A DNA stretch of 64,000 nt, taken from positions 6,200,001 to 6,264,000 of the forward strand of contig NC_134988.1 in the NCBI RefSeq assembly GCF_050947335.1. The letters are read 5' to 3'. Shown here in pieces: positions 12,497 through 23,115 of this stretch. Within the stretch, counting starts at the first letter, position 1, and every line of letters starts with the position of its first letter. Below the pieces are notes generated by a model. The model saw only the letters and a list, made by a program, of their open reading frames with translations. It searched no databases and was not told the DNA's origin. The translations under genes and the position numbers were made by a program. The DNA comes from Megachile rotundata. Its lineage: Eukaryota; Arthropoda; Insecta; Hymenoptera; Megachilidae.

Positions 12497-12795
12497 TCAC
12501 AGACCAATGGACCAGTTTTTCTCCGAAGAAGTTGTGATTATGTTTGATATAAAGGTCTCGCTACGCTGATCACGAATATAGCCTCCTTGAAAATCTCGGC
12601 CCGTTCTCGAGAAAATCGGATCCGTTTCCGACAGATAATCTCGTAGTTCTGCACGTGCGAGTCTGGTGCGCGCACTGTCGGCTGTTGCAGTCATGTAATG
12701 ACCACCGTCTGATATTTGTCCTACGGACATAGCCATCCAGTTGTCATACACTTCTCTTTGCAACAGTTCCGTTAGTGGCAATACTCGATGGAAGA
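12497..12795 (-). CDS. Candidate protein-coding exon or exon remnant, function unknown
   Basis: Reading the minus strand, a T-rich tract ending TTTTTTATTAG precedes an open frame of about 99 codons, starting at 12795 if that AG is a splice acceptor. The frame ends at TGA (12497-12499). Just before the stop is TCT|GTGAGA (intron from 12500), so it could instead be an internal exon of 295 bp. The protein composition is balanced and unlike the repeat frames nearby: charged residues, tryptophans, and stretches such as SVGQISDGGHYMTAT and RTRLARAELRDYL. The only convenient start is TTG, with upstream M absent, so I do not propose it as a one-exon gene. It lies 38 bp from the TTAA element at 11728-12459. 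I do not recognise the family; a transposon-derived or decayed exon is possible. Confidence 0.4.
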
Positions 12796-12839
12796 CTAAT
12801 AAAAAACTTAGTTTATCACTTCTTTTATTGAATCTTCTT

Positions 12840-13690
12840 TGGTTTCAAGTTACCAACATTTCTATTTTCGTGTATCTATGTTCTATAGTTTCAAGTTTAT
12901 TTACATGATCCTCAAATTTTAGGGCCTAAAATGTAATAATTTCCAAAGGAATAATGTCACAAAGTTTTAAACTTCAGAAATTGCATTGTTTCAAATTTGC
13001 AAAATTCTAAAATTGTAAGGCCTTAAAATTCTAAGTTCTGCAAAATATAACTCTGGTTTGAAAAAATTATAAGATTCTAATGTTACTAAAGGTAAAAAGG
13101 TTTCCCAGTAAAAAAAACATTAAAAAATTATAAGTCCTTAAAGTATCTAAGGTTTCAAATTTCCTTGTTACTAAAAAAAGGTATAAAATTCCAATATTGC
13201 AATGATTTTAAAGTTCCCTCGTCTGAAAAAATGATAAAATCTTAGAATATTTAAGTACTTAAATATTCAAATTTCTCTACTTTAAATAACTGTAAGATCC
13301 TATAGTTACAAAAATTTCTCGACTTTAAATAACTATAAGATCCCAAAGTTACAGAAATTCTAAGGTTCCCTAGTCTGAACAAATGAACATTTCAAAGATC
13401 TTAAAGTTTCAAATTTCCTTAATATAAAAAACTCAGTCTCAAAGTTGCAAATGTTTCTTTCCCTACTTTGAAAAAATTACAATGTCCCAAAGTCCCGGAA
13501 GTTCTATAGCTTCCTAGTATGAAAAAATGATAAGGTTCCAAAGTCCCGTACGTTCCAAAGCTCCCTAGCTTGAAAAAATAATAAGTTCTCAAATTCCCGT
13601 AGCTTGCTGGTTTGGAAAAACTAAACTCCCAAAGTCCCACCCTTCAAACATTTCAAGAATTCCAAACAAGTCCTATAGTTTCCGAAATTC
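12840..13690. repeat. Degenerate ~51-bp tandem repeat
   Basis: Units built on AAGTCCCGTACGTTCCAAAG, then CCTAGCTTGAAAAAATRATA. The last two or three units (about 13495-13620) show a 51-bp period; earlier ones decay into words such as TAAGATTCTAA and AAAGTTAC. It produces a short spurious minus-strand frame (13419-13640). Confidence 0.75.
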
Positions 13691-13792
13691 CAAAAACGGA
13701 GAGTTCAACCTCGGATTTACGCACTCTTAAATCGTAACTAAACGTCGCTTTTAAATCGTAACAAACCTGTGAAATAAATAAACAATGAATAA

Positions 13793-14034
13793 ATAACCCC
13801 TTGAACTATGAATTATTTGTCACATCGATCAGAAATAACCAATTACAGCTAAAATATTAAAAGAGACAAAGAATGTTGATATGTTATGTCAATTTGATAC
13901 CAATCGTTAACTATGTAATTAAGTGGATATTCCAAATTAAAATGTACACCAAATAAAATAAAATCGAATAAACTTCACAGCTGAAGTTCGAGTGCGTCAC
14001 GAATTAGATTTCTCAAAATAGTACAAGGGGTTAA
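13793..14034 (-). mobile_element. ~242-bp piggyBac-like MITE, copy 1
   Basis: The left edge reads ATAACCCCTTGAACTATGAA and the reverse complement of the right edge reads TTAACCCCTTGTACTATTTT, giving similar inverted ends with TTAA (right) or decayed ATAA (left). The subterminal CGTGACGCACTCG (complement at 13988-14001) is shared with the copies at 49.5 and 55.8 kb. Length is 242 bp, identical to the 49.5 kb copy. TTAA duplication and a CC-starting end are known features of piggyBac-type elements; assignment to that superfamily is inferred. There is no coding capacity. Confidence 0.7.
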
Positions 14035-14037
14035 GGG

Positions 14038-14895
14038 GTTAAAATTCGAATAGTCATATCATTTTATATCACAGTAAAAATGAATGCCATAACATTTGAG
14101 GAGGTGTTAAAAAGGATCCAGCAATTAAGGGGGAACGTTTCGTGCTCTGGTTGGTCTACTAAAATATTATAAGAGGTGAAGTAATGTAACACCACAGAAA
14201 TGCTTTATTTCAATCAACAGTAACAAAAGAAGTTACCATTACCAGATAGTAACAATATATTATACCTAAAGTGTTAACATGTTAGAGGACAATAAAAATT
14301 TCATTGCAAAATGATATGAAAATACCTAACGAATCAGTTCATACGAAACACGAAATTACAGAAACTGAAGGTTATAAAAATTAAAATGAGTGACAATTGA
14401 TTCTAAAATTTGAATAGTCATTTTACACCGCAATAGAAATGAATGCCATAACATTTGAAAAGGTGTTAAAAAGGATCTATCCAGTAAGGTGGAGGATTAG
14501 CTCCGTTTGGTCTACTAGATTGTTATAAGAGGTTAAATAATGTAACGCCACAGAAACGTTTTATTTCAATCAACAGTGACAAAGAAAGTAACCATTACGA
14601 GATAGTAACAATATATTATACCTAAAGTGTTAACATGTTAGAGGACAATAAAAATTTCATTGCAAAATGGTATGAAAATACCTAACTAATCACTTCATAC
14701 GAAACGCGAAATTGCAGAAACTGAAGGTTATGAGAATTAAAATGAGCAACAATAGGTTCTAAAATTTGAATAGCGACTTTGCACCGCAATAGAAATGAAT
14801 GGTACAGCATTTTCGAAAGTGCTAAAAAGGATCCGTCGATTAAGACGGAGGGTCCGGCTGCGTAAACGTCTGGCCTACTAGAACGGACCTAATCT
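14038..14895. repeat. ~357-bp tandem repeat, 2.4 copies
   Basis: AAAATTYGAATAG recurs at 14041, 14405 and 14761, and TGTTAACATGTTAGAGGAC recurs 357 bp apart. Copies 1 and 2 are close. The third is truncated after about 135 bp, where it runs into the CpG-rich block. It starts exactly where the MITE at 13793-14034 ends. Confidence 0.92.
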
Positions 14896-15692
14896 ACTGT
14901 CTGGCAGTAGTCCTCGCGTTACGTCCTCGAGCCTCCCGAAGAGGGTATTTGACGCGCGAAGCCGACACCTCTTCTTCCTGCTCTTTCCCGGCAAAGTAGT
15001 AGCGAACACTCGGCGGGTGCCGATTTAGGGGATGAAACACGGAAGTAGCGTTACCCTCGTATAGGTGCACGCATCCTTGTATAGGAAAAGGGTAAAGTAG
15101 GGACGCAGGGGGTAACAATACCCCGACGAGGAGTACATACAAGCAGGACGACGGACGTCGACGATGTCAGCTACGTCGTCGACGACGACGGCGCAATGTC
15201 GCGCTCCGTTTCGCGCATGCGCCGCTTCGGAGTAACAGCCGCGTACTCGGGTCGAATCGGGAAGCCGAGTCAGTGCATTGCCAGCTCCTGAACCGCGAAC
15301 GTTCAATTCGCGCACGTACCAACATCGCAATCCGCGAATCCTCCCTGTAACTGCCCTAACACATCGCACAATGTTTCGTTCCGTCGATCGTGCGCCGTTC
15401 AAGACTCCACGACCGACCGTTTCGCGCTCGCCGAACTGACCTAACGCTGTGCGTTTTTTTTTTCTTGGTGACAAATTTCTGAGGAGAGTAAAAAGAAACC
15501 AGTTGTGTCGGACGTCGACGTGTTGTATACATGTGTTGTGCGACAGGATACACCGGCTGCCTTTGGATATACCTCTTCGGCAACATTGTAACTGCATGAG
15601 TATACCGAGGGATGATGGTGATTTGAGAGTGCAGTGCTGTGCGATCACAGAGGCAATCGGTGTTCGTATGGCGTTTTAGATGTACCAATTAG
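14896..15692 (+). promoter_or_regulatory. CpG-rich block: candidate promoter and non-coding first exon
   Basis: This is one of the most CpG-rich stretches of the window (for example GACGTCGACGATG near 15155, then CGACGACGACGG at about 15180 and CGCGCATGCGCC at 15212). It ends at AATTAG|GTGAGT, a near-perfect splice donor, at 15692/15693. Animal first exons often look like this: CpG-rich, without a long ATG frame, followed by a donor. Frames here (for example a 207-codon minus frame, 15025-15648) are of arginine/cysteine-rich composition and probably chance in CpG-rich DNA. No TATA box is obvious. The transcription start cannot be placed from sequence. Confidence 0.4.
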
Positions 15693-15698
15693 GTGAGT
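15693..15698 (+). other. Candidate 5' splice donor
   Basis: GTGAGT preceded by AG fits the metazoan donor consensus. It sits at the downstream edge of the CpG-rich block and is followed by ordinary T-rich, intron-like sequence. Confidence 0.4.
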
Positions 15699-16787
15699 GA
15701 CCACAGTTTTTTTTTCGTCGGGAGTTTCTTCAAACGTACGGGCTTTTTGAGTATCCCCACCACGCCCACGGTTTGACCGTTCGCTCGCTGGACCGAAAGT
15801 TGCTACGCCGGAAGTTGACGGACGGTCATTTTTTTTTTTGATTTTTTTTTTGAACGAGACCGCCTTGCTTTGTGAACCGTTTTTTCGAGCCGTGCTCGAA
15901 GGATTGATTGGGAGACCGATGGGTGGGAATGGATCACGTTCGAATGGGACGGGGGTTTATGGAATTTTATTGAAAGGATCTAACCAATGCGCTGATGAAA
16001 AATGTGTTTTATGTAGTTGAGTGATTACTTTTCCGTATCGATTGGAAAATCGCGTAGGGTCGGACTGGGGAATTTCGGGTTTAATGGATACGTGAACTAA
16101 GGCTTTTAAGGGTTGACTTTTTTCTATGGGAAGTTAACTGCTTTGAAGGTTATTTAACATTTTGGAATACTGAAAGCTGTATTCGATGTGTTGGCATGAT
16201 TGAAGTGTCACTTTTTATTTTGATGGACTGAAAGTGAATAGTGTTCATCTCTTTAAATATACATTGCTGTGTACATTTTTTTTTAACAAAGTGACACTTT
16301 TTGTACATTAAGTTCATTTTGTATTACCAATTCGTATGTTCGTTTATTTTTAATTTTTATTCTAAATTAAAATTGATGAAGTAATCGTCGGATACAGAAA
16401 TTATTTCTTACAATCAGGGTGAAATTTCACCCTTTCACAATTAATTCTAAGACTTCTAAAAACTTGTTTAGAATTGTTTTAGTACTATGAATATTCACTT
16501 ACACTTAAATTTGTTAATTTCATATTTTGTGGAGTGTCTGAAACTAAGGGTAGTTTGGTTAGTAAACCATCATGCACAATTTAAATTTCATGAATAGAAT
16601 TATAATACAATATTAACACCGTATAACGATGTAACGACATTCGTGGAGTATAATTTATGAGCGTCGGATAATATTATCAATTTTTGAAAACATAATACAG
16701 TCATGAATGTGGAATACATTAAATTTTTATAACGTAATTTTTAGTGGCATTCATTAGCGTAGAATAAACTTAATGATTTAGGGATAA
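15699..16787. other. Non-coding sequence, possibly intron start
   Basis: CpG content fades by about 16080 and the sequence becomes AT-rich. Poly-T runs lie at 15702-15710 and 15832-15850. No gene or repeat is recognised. Confidence 0.5.
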
Positions 16788-17330
16788 TAAATTTAAAGAG
16801 GTAAAATAATACAATGAATTGTACTTAAGAATAATTTTATTCAAAATTAAATATCTACATTTTTACATGTCGCAATAAATGCTGTAGAAATAAATTTACA
16901 AAAGTAAAATAATACAATGAATTGTACTTAAGAATAAATTTATTCAAAATTAAACATTTAAACTTTTAAATGCGACAATGAATGTTTTGGTAATAATTAA
17001 TTTTACAAAGGTAAAATAATACATTGAATTGTACGTAAGAATAAATTTATTTAAAATTAAATATCTAAATTTTTACATGTGGCAATAAATATTTTAGAAA
17101 TATTAAATTTACAAATGTAGAATAATACAATGAATTGTATGTAAGAATAAATTTATTACAAATTCAATATCTAAATTTTTAAATAGGAGTGTTTTAGTAA
17201 TAATTAATTTTACAATGGTAAAATAATACAATGAATTATACGTAAGAATGAATTTATTAAATATTAAATATCTAATATTTTACATATGATAAATGTTTTA
17301 GCGATAATACAAAGGTCGAATAATGCAATA
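16788..17330. repeat. ~105-bp tandem repeat, 5 copies plus a fragment
   Basis: GTAAAATAATACAATGAATT recurs at 16801, 16904, 17011, 17117 (as GTAG) and 17218, with a fragment at 17315. Spacing is 97-107 bp. Each unit contains GTAAGAATAAATTTATT and TTTTTACATG. Units are moderately diverged. Confidence 0.92.
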
Positions 17331-19080
17331 AATTGTGCAGTTTAGTAAAATATTCCAGTTATTTTAATTCGCACGGAATCTAGCAATAGCGATCGCGATT
17401 GCGTGACACTTGTTAAATAAAATAAAGTTATTCCAGCTCCGTAAAAGTAAAAGTTTCATAAATTCGTGATCGTACGTGTTTACGAAAGTGACACAATTTC
17501 ATGGCGCAAAATCCTGATCTGATTTTAAGAAATTGTTAAAAAATCGCTGAATTGCAATGCACAGAGATTGGTGGATAACGAAGCTATAAGTTAAAAGGGG
17601 GTAACCAAACCTTTTGAATCGTGAAAGTCGATTAACGAGCTCGTGAATTAGAGGGAGGTACGATAAAAGCAGATAAGATTCATTATTTATTACGCCGGTC
17701 TCACGAAACGAGTGGTATAAATCATTTTTAGACACGAAACTCGTATTGTAACAATTGTTGCGCGTTATCCTTTCGTTGCTATTACTTTCGGTTAAATGTA
17801 ACCTTTAAAGGTAATTGAAAAGTTTTTCGATTATTTAAAGGAAGATATGAGAAATTGAACGTTTAGAAATGGAACTGTCTACTGTACTGTTATGAAGCCG
17901 GCTATATAAAGAAATTTTATTGTATTCACAGTATGTAGCTGTTTCAAATAATTCATAGGTGATAGAATATTACATCTTGGAAAATTTATGAGGTCGATTT
18001 TAAAGGAATGTAAAATAATAGTCTGGGTGTCATTTTGAAATAATGGAGTCTTTTTATGGGTTGTAATTTTATTTTTGATTCAGCGAACAATTTTCTTTCC
18101 TTTTCTTATATAATTTAATACTTAAACGATTTTGTAAAGTTTACAGTACTTAAACAAATATATAATTATTTTTAATACTGAGATAACATCATAATTAATA
18201 ATAGTTATGGTTCTTTTCTAACTCGATATTTAATTATTTACATTTGAATAGGAAAATTATTTATAGTATTATGAAGCGTTTATTCACATTTCTAAATTAC
18301 TCTCAGTATCAATAAATCACTGATTTCTCCGTTATTTCAAAAATATATGTGATATCAGAAAATGTTGCTATCATAAATTAAATGATTTCGAAAGGGACAT
18401 AGTTCCATGCTAATTTTTTCGTAGGCGTAGCCGCGAAGGACACATCAAGTTTATTACACTAATCAATATAGCTTATTATTCTGTGCTATTATTAACATAT
18501 TTCATATTAGAGAATTGTACATTTAGGAGACAATTCAAGTTTAATATCACGAGACACTATGTTCAATGTTATAAAGTACTTCAAATTCAATATTACAACA
18601 TTTAAAATAACTATATACTATAATATAGCAATGACATCTGTGATATTTTAAATTCTAGTTAATGGCCGATATGATAAGAAATTATATCGACAGAAAATTT
18701 GGGTGACCTCTTAAAAAAGTTAGGTTAAGTTAAAAAATTTCTTTTTAACCACTCTACTATACAATAATATAATAGCATGGTAATTACAATAATTACATGT
18801 ATAATGAATAATTTCTGATAATTACCGAAATTCGATAATGAAAGAATCATAATCCTCTTCGAAATAATTATACTGAACAGAGTTAATAATAAAGGAAAAT
18901 TTTCAACTGAAACTTCAATAGGATTTCTTTACACCACATATTAAATTATAAGGGATTGAAAAAGAATTACAGTTTCTTTTTAGACAACTCAGTTGTGATA
19001 ATGATTTTGGAGATGATTCGTCAGGATCAATTGAAATGAAGCAACCTGTACTATCGTTATAAGTCGATCTATCGATGGCA
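17331..19080. other. AT-rich unique sequence, no gene seen
   Basis: A short less AT-rich patch lies around 17360-17760. The minus-strand 78-codon frame at 17499-17735 has no splice support. No repeats are recognised apart from short TTAGGTTAAG at 18720. Confidence 0.55.
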
Positions 19081-19430
19081 TTTAAACGCGGACAAACACG
19101 AGCCGGGTTTTCGCTGTTCGAAACGACAGCACGTTCGTGTGGTAGCGTGTCACACGTGCCGTTGGCAGCTACGAAAATAGTTACGTGAAAAATAATGACC
19201 CGTACAGAGAGCCACGCGAGACCGGTGCGAAGTAGAAAGGCGAAATTGAGCAGGATATGGTAATAGTAGGCAGCTAAGGCAGGGCGTGTTTAGCCTACGG
19301 GCACACTATTAGGCCCCCTGTCACGTAGAAAACTGTACGCGAGAACAGAATTACCAATAAAATCGACCCACCACCCTAACGAATAATAGTTTCTCGCTTG
19401 TTTACTGCTCGGATACATATTCATGCAAAA
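19081..19430. other. CpG-rich unique block
   Basis: GC- and CpG-rich sequence (for example CGTTCGTGTGGTAGCGTGTC at about 19131) lying directly upstream of inverted copy B. No frame is convincing. A regulatory role is only a possibility. Confidence 0.4.
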
Positions 19431-20245
19431 ATAAAACGAGTACCGATGTCGACCCACGAGTTGGCGTGAAGAGCCTGACCCGGGTGTTTAGAGCTACGGG
19501 TACAAATGGTCAGAATAGAAAAATGCCTTACACGTATTTTCGGCGGTATTGGCTCGAGGGATCGCACACCAATTAGGCCAGAAACAATGACAGGCAAACG
19601 TCTCAAGAGTGAGATAATGCTACTTGCGTTCAGCAGTTGTTATTGTCATTATTATTCTTATTTGCCTGTATGTAAACCTGGAAGTGTTCACGGTGGTGAG
19701 CTTCTTTTACTTTGGATCACGCGCCAACTCGTGGGTTGACATCTGTACTGTCAGCGTTAAAAGACATCTGAGAATACGTTTTACTTCCTCGTTTTTTGAT
19801 ACAACTGGTATGTATGACTGAAGTAATTGTTTAGTTATGAAAAAAGCGTATGTGAAGCTAGGATATATTCTTTTTGATTTAATCGAGTGTAGGTGAATTT
19901 TTCTTGGTGTTCAGAACTCATTTTGCGGGGAGTATTGTTGTAGAGGATTATCAAGTGTGGGAGTTTAGACAGTGATATAGGACGTAGAGATTATAAAACG
20001 GGGATGGTTAGGTGAGTTTGTGTATGGAAGAATATATGAGAGATGGGGTACTTGTATGTGCACTAGTGAAGTGATGATTCAGGGAAATTTGGAATTTTTT
20101 CAATTAGAAGTTTCGAAATCTGGAAATTTGACAATTTGGAATTTTTAGACGTAGAAAGTGTGGAAATTTGGAATTTAGACAACTTGGAAATTTGAGAATA
20201 TGGAGAATTTTGGAAGTTTTGAGAAATTTGGGGATTGTAGGAATT
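19431..20245 (+). repeat. Inverted segmental copy B (partner at 5.7-6.5 kb)
   Basis: About 800 bp matching the reverse complement of 5745-6545. Similarity is highest in 19620-20180, where I judge it above 90% by eye. The preserved 65-codon frame (19624-19821) begins at TTG and has a hydrophobic start (VVIVIIILICLYV). Its predicted sequence differs from copy A at three positions, but no ATG start or promoter supports a gene. The right side grades into GGAAATTTGG-type simple sequence, as in copy A. Confidence 0.9.
19445..19743 (+). mobile_element. Segment bounded by 22-bp inverted repeats
   Basis: The left end starts GATGTCGACCCACGAGTTGG (19445-19466) and the right end is its reverse complement with one mismatch (19722-19743), enclosing 299 bp. 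In copy A the inner boundary is intact and the outer one is diverged. An identical 22-mer recurs at 20300-20321. The arrangement resembles a small terminal-inverted-repeat element, but target duplications are not clear and the homology continues beyond the right end. Confidence 0.5.
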
Positions 20246-20246
20246 T

Positions 20247-20321
20247 ATTTGCCTGTATGTACAGCTGTGGGGATAGAGCTTTTGTTTTGAGTCCTCACGC
20301 GCCAACTCGTGGGTTGACATC
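20247..20321 (+). repeat. Truncated third copy of the 19.66-19.74 kb segment
   Basis: Starts TATTTGCCTGTATGTA and ends with the same 22-mer (…CAACTCGTGGGTTGACATC) as copy B. The middle is shorter and diverged (75 bp against 85 bp). It lies 0.5 kb beyond copy B in the same orientation, so this family is repetitive and not a simple two-copy duplication. Confidence 0.8.
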
Positions 20322-20799
20322 AGTATGGTGGATGTGCCACTTGTGACCGCTGCTCTATCTGTTGCCCCCGACTCATTCCATCCAACATGTGGCGGAATTT
20401 ACTGTTTACAAGAGAAGATTATATTCATTTTTATGATTTAGAGAAGAATTTATCCTCTGAAGATATGTGTCCTGTTTTGTATTCGTTGAAGACCATAAAG
20501 ATATTATCGGCATTTTCAATTATTATTATATTATATATTCTTTACATTTGTATTATTTTGTATAATTAGTTCTTTTCATTTTTGTATAATGAGTGAAGTA
20601 TAATTATAGTGAGAAGTTTTATTATTCATTTTCTTGATCTTGCAACAAATATTTTTGAGGTTATGGATACTTTATATTCACTTATTATTTGCTGTATTTG
20701 TTTGATGTTTCCTCCTATTTTGCATGATATTCTACTTTCGACGTAATTCAGTTTGACACAAGTTTCAGTGAAGTATTTGATTTTATAAAGATTTAATAA
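20322..20799. other. Unique non-coding sequence
   Basis: A short GC-richer stretch at 20322-20400 is followed by AT-rich sequence. The 60-codon plus frame at 20387 ends in a low-complexity isoleucine/leucine run. No gene is seen. Confidence 0.5.
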
Positions 20800-21160
20800 T
20801 AAGTGACGTAATTTTTGTTGTTACCGTAAAATGGAGGAGGGTGTTATGAATTTGTAAAAGGGACGATGAACTCCTAATTTGTTTTGGATGAAGAGAATAA
20901 ATTTACTCAAATTAGCATTATGTAAATGTGCGATGTTTATTACAGTCTCTAAAGAAAAAAATGTAATACAGTGTGATATAATTTTTGCCGTTATATCAAA
21001 GTGAAAGAGGGTGTTTTATTATAAAGTTGTAAAGTGGACGATTAACTCTTAATTTCTGTTGCATGAAGAGAATAAATTGAATCAAATTAACATCATGTAA
21101 ATATGCGATGTTTATTACAATTTCTAAAGAAATATATTTCAAATTAAAAATATATTTTAA
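20800..21160. repeat. 175-bp tandem duplication
   Basis: ATGAAGAGAATAAATT occurs at 20888 and 21063. The flanking GAGGGTGTT, TGCGATGTTTATTACA and TCTAAAGAAA segments repeat at the same offset. The two units are clearly homologous, with scattered substitutions. Confidence 0.85.
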
Positions 21161-21234
21161 AATTGTGAAGGATATTTTCTTATTCAATTGCAAAAGGATT
21201 AATAAATTTTAACCTTGTTTCGAATAAAGAAATT

Positions 21235-21490
21235 TGTTGTGTTTGATGAAAATTGGATATAAATTGAATATAAGCACAAAGCAAAATTAAACATAAATTC
21301 GTAAAGTGAGATTAAATATATATTCACATAAACACAAATTAAATACAAACGTAAAGTAAAATTAAATATAAACTCACATAAATTCAAATTAAATATGAAT
21401 TCATATAAACACGAATTAAGTATAAATACAATGTCAGATTAAATATGAATTCGTGTAAACATAAATTAAAAGGAAACATAAGTTTAACTT
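21235..21490. repeat. Degenerate ~50-bp AT-rich repeat
   Basis: Reiterates AAATTAAATATAAATTCAC and ATAAACACAAATT words. Best-matching units lie at about 21300-21400. Spacing is irregular. Confidence 0.6.
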
Positions 21491-22019
21491 AAATTTTGTT
21501 GTACCATAATATGAATTAATATTTCCTCGATACCTTAAATCAATAACATAAATAAAATATTTCAAACAGTATAATAATATCCGAAAGATTATACTAATTA
21601 CAGAGACTCGAGAGATTAATATTTAAAATGTTGCTCCAATTTGAAAATCGCAGTTAATTTCGCTCATTAATGTTATCCGGCCTCACAATGCGTTCATTAC
21701 TTCGAAACATCGTACCAGCAATACACAATGCTCGTATTGATGCGTGCTATTTATTAGCAGACGTTGAAAATAAATTGCAAGGAAGAGCAAAGGTCGAACG
21801 TGCTTCCTCTTCGGGGTCTTTATCCATCGAAGAAAGTGGTCAAAGGTTCCGTCGATCCATCGAATACCGACTCGAACAGTTGCATATACAGTCTCATTCA
21901 AAAATATTAAAACCATTATTAATTTTAAACAATCATTAAATAAACAATGCACCATTTACTCGTGATGATCAATACAACGTTATAATCTTAAAATAAATTG
22001 CAAACTAAATTTATAAATT
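21491..22019. other. Unique sequence with a small CpG-bearing core
   Basis: About 21660-21900 is less AT-rich and open on both strands (89 codons plus, 90 codons minus over the same bases). Neither frame has splice support or an obvious protein character. It could be a conserved non-coding patch. Confidence 0.4.
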
Positions 22020-22450
22020 TGAATCTCAAATTTATTTTAATTTTCTTTTTAGATCTTTTCGCTTATAGACACACGACGTCAAAAATAAGCATTCATTAAA
22101 AGCAAGTTTGGCTTACTAAAATAAAATGAAATATGTCGTTTTCTTTTGACAGACATTTTAGAACAAATTTTAGATTAAATTTATTTCAATTTAAAGTGAC
22201 ACATAGTGATCAAAAATAGGCAGAGATGTAGTGTAATCAATCTTGGGCATCCTCTTACTAAAATAAAATATATCATTTCGTGACAGTATGATTTTATAAT
22301 TTTAAAACAAATTTTAAGTGAAATTTATTTTAACCTAAAGTGTCCATCAAAGTAGATCGAAATATAGTATGATGAATTGGGCATCTATTAAAATAAAATA
22401 GACGATTACTACTTAATACATTACAATTTAACTACAGTGAATTTTAAATG
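22020..22450. repeat. Degenerate ~135-bp tandem repeat, 3 copies
   Basis: The landmark ACTAAAATAAAAT(A/G) with preceding TTGGGCATC-like and following TTTTAAAACAAATTTTA-like segments recurs at about 22117, 22257 and 22387. Confidence 0.65.
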
Positions 22451-22556
22451 AAATTGAACCCTTTAAGACTATTAATAAAAGAAATTTAGTATCAATAGGG
22501 GAAGTCACCCCTGTAATTTCTATTTTAACTCGGTACAAATGAAAGTCATACTATTA

Positions 22557-23115
22557 TTTAATACTAACGCGTAGCAATATAATACATAGTAATTTAATGC
22601 GTAGAAACCTGTCGCGTTGAATTCTAACGGGTGGTAATTTAACGTATAATAACGTAACAGATGGTAATCTAACGCATAATAATCTAACGGGTGGTAATCT
22701 AACACGTAATAATGTAACGGGTGGTAATCTAACGCTTAATAACCTAATGAGTGGTAATCTAACGCGTAATAACCTAACGGGTGGAAATTTAACGCGTAAA
22801 AATCTAACGGGTGGTAACCTAACGCGTAATAATCTAACGGGTGGTAATCTAACGCGTAATAACCTAACGGGTGGAAATTTAACGCCTAACAATCTAACGG
22901 GTGGTAACCTAACGCGTAATAATCTAACGGGTGGTAATCCAACGCGTAATAATCTAATACGTGGTATTCCAACGCGTAATAATCTAACGGGTGGTAATCT
23001 AACGCGCAATAACCTAACGGGTGCTAATCTAACGCGTGATAATCTAACGGATGGTAATCTGACGCGTGATGATCTAACGGTTGGTAATCTAGCGTCTGAC
23101 AATCCAACGCAGTAT
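22557..23115 (+). repeat. 15/30-bp minisatellite, array 1 (plus orientation)
   Basis: Alternating 15-mers AATCTAACGGGTGGT and AATCTAACGCGTAAT form a 30-bp higher-order unit, repeated about 18 times with edge decay. Translated in phase it gives NLTGG-NLTRN pentapeptides on plus and LRVRLPPVRL on minus. It superficially resembles a pentapeptide-repeat protein, but every strand of the array is open in some frame because the unit is 15 bp. The same array occurs inverted at 27.07-28.40 kb. Confidence 0.95.

Noticed and set aside
15025..15648. 207-codon minus-strand frame
   Set aside because: CpG-rich DNA has few stops; the sequence is arginine/cysteine-rich without a recognisable domain, and several other frames are open over the same bases.
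14896..15692. Named developmental gene for the candidate first exon
   Set aside because: No coding sequence is visible, so a gene name would be a guess.
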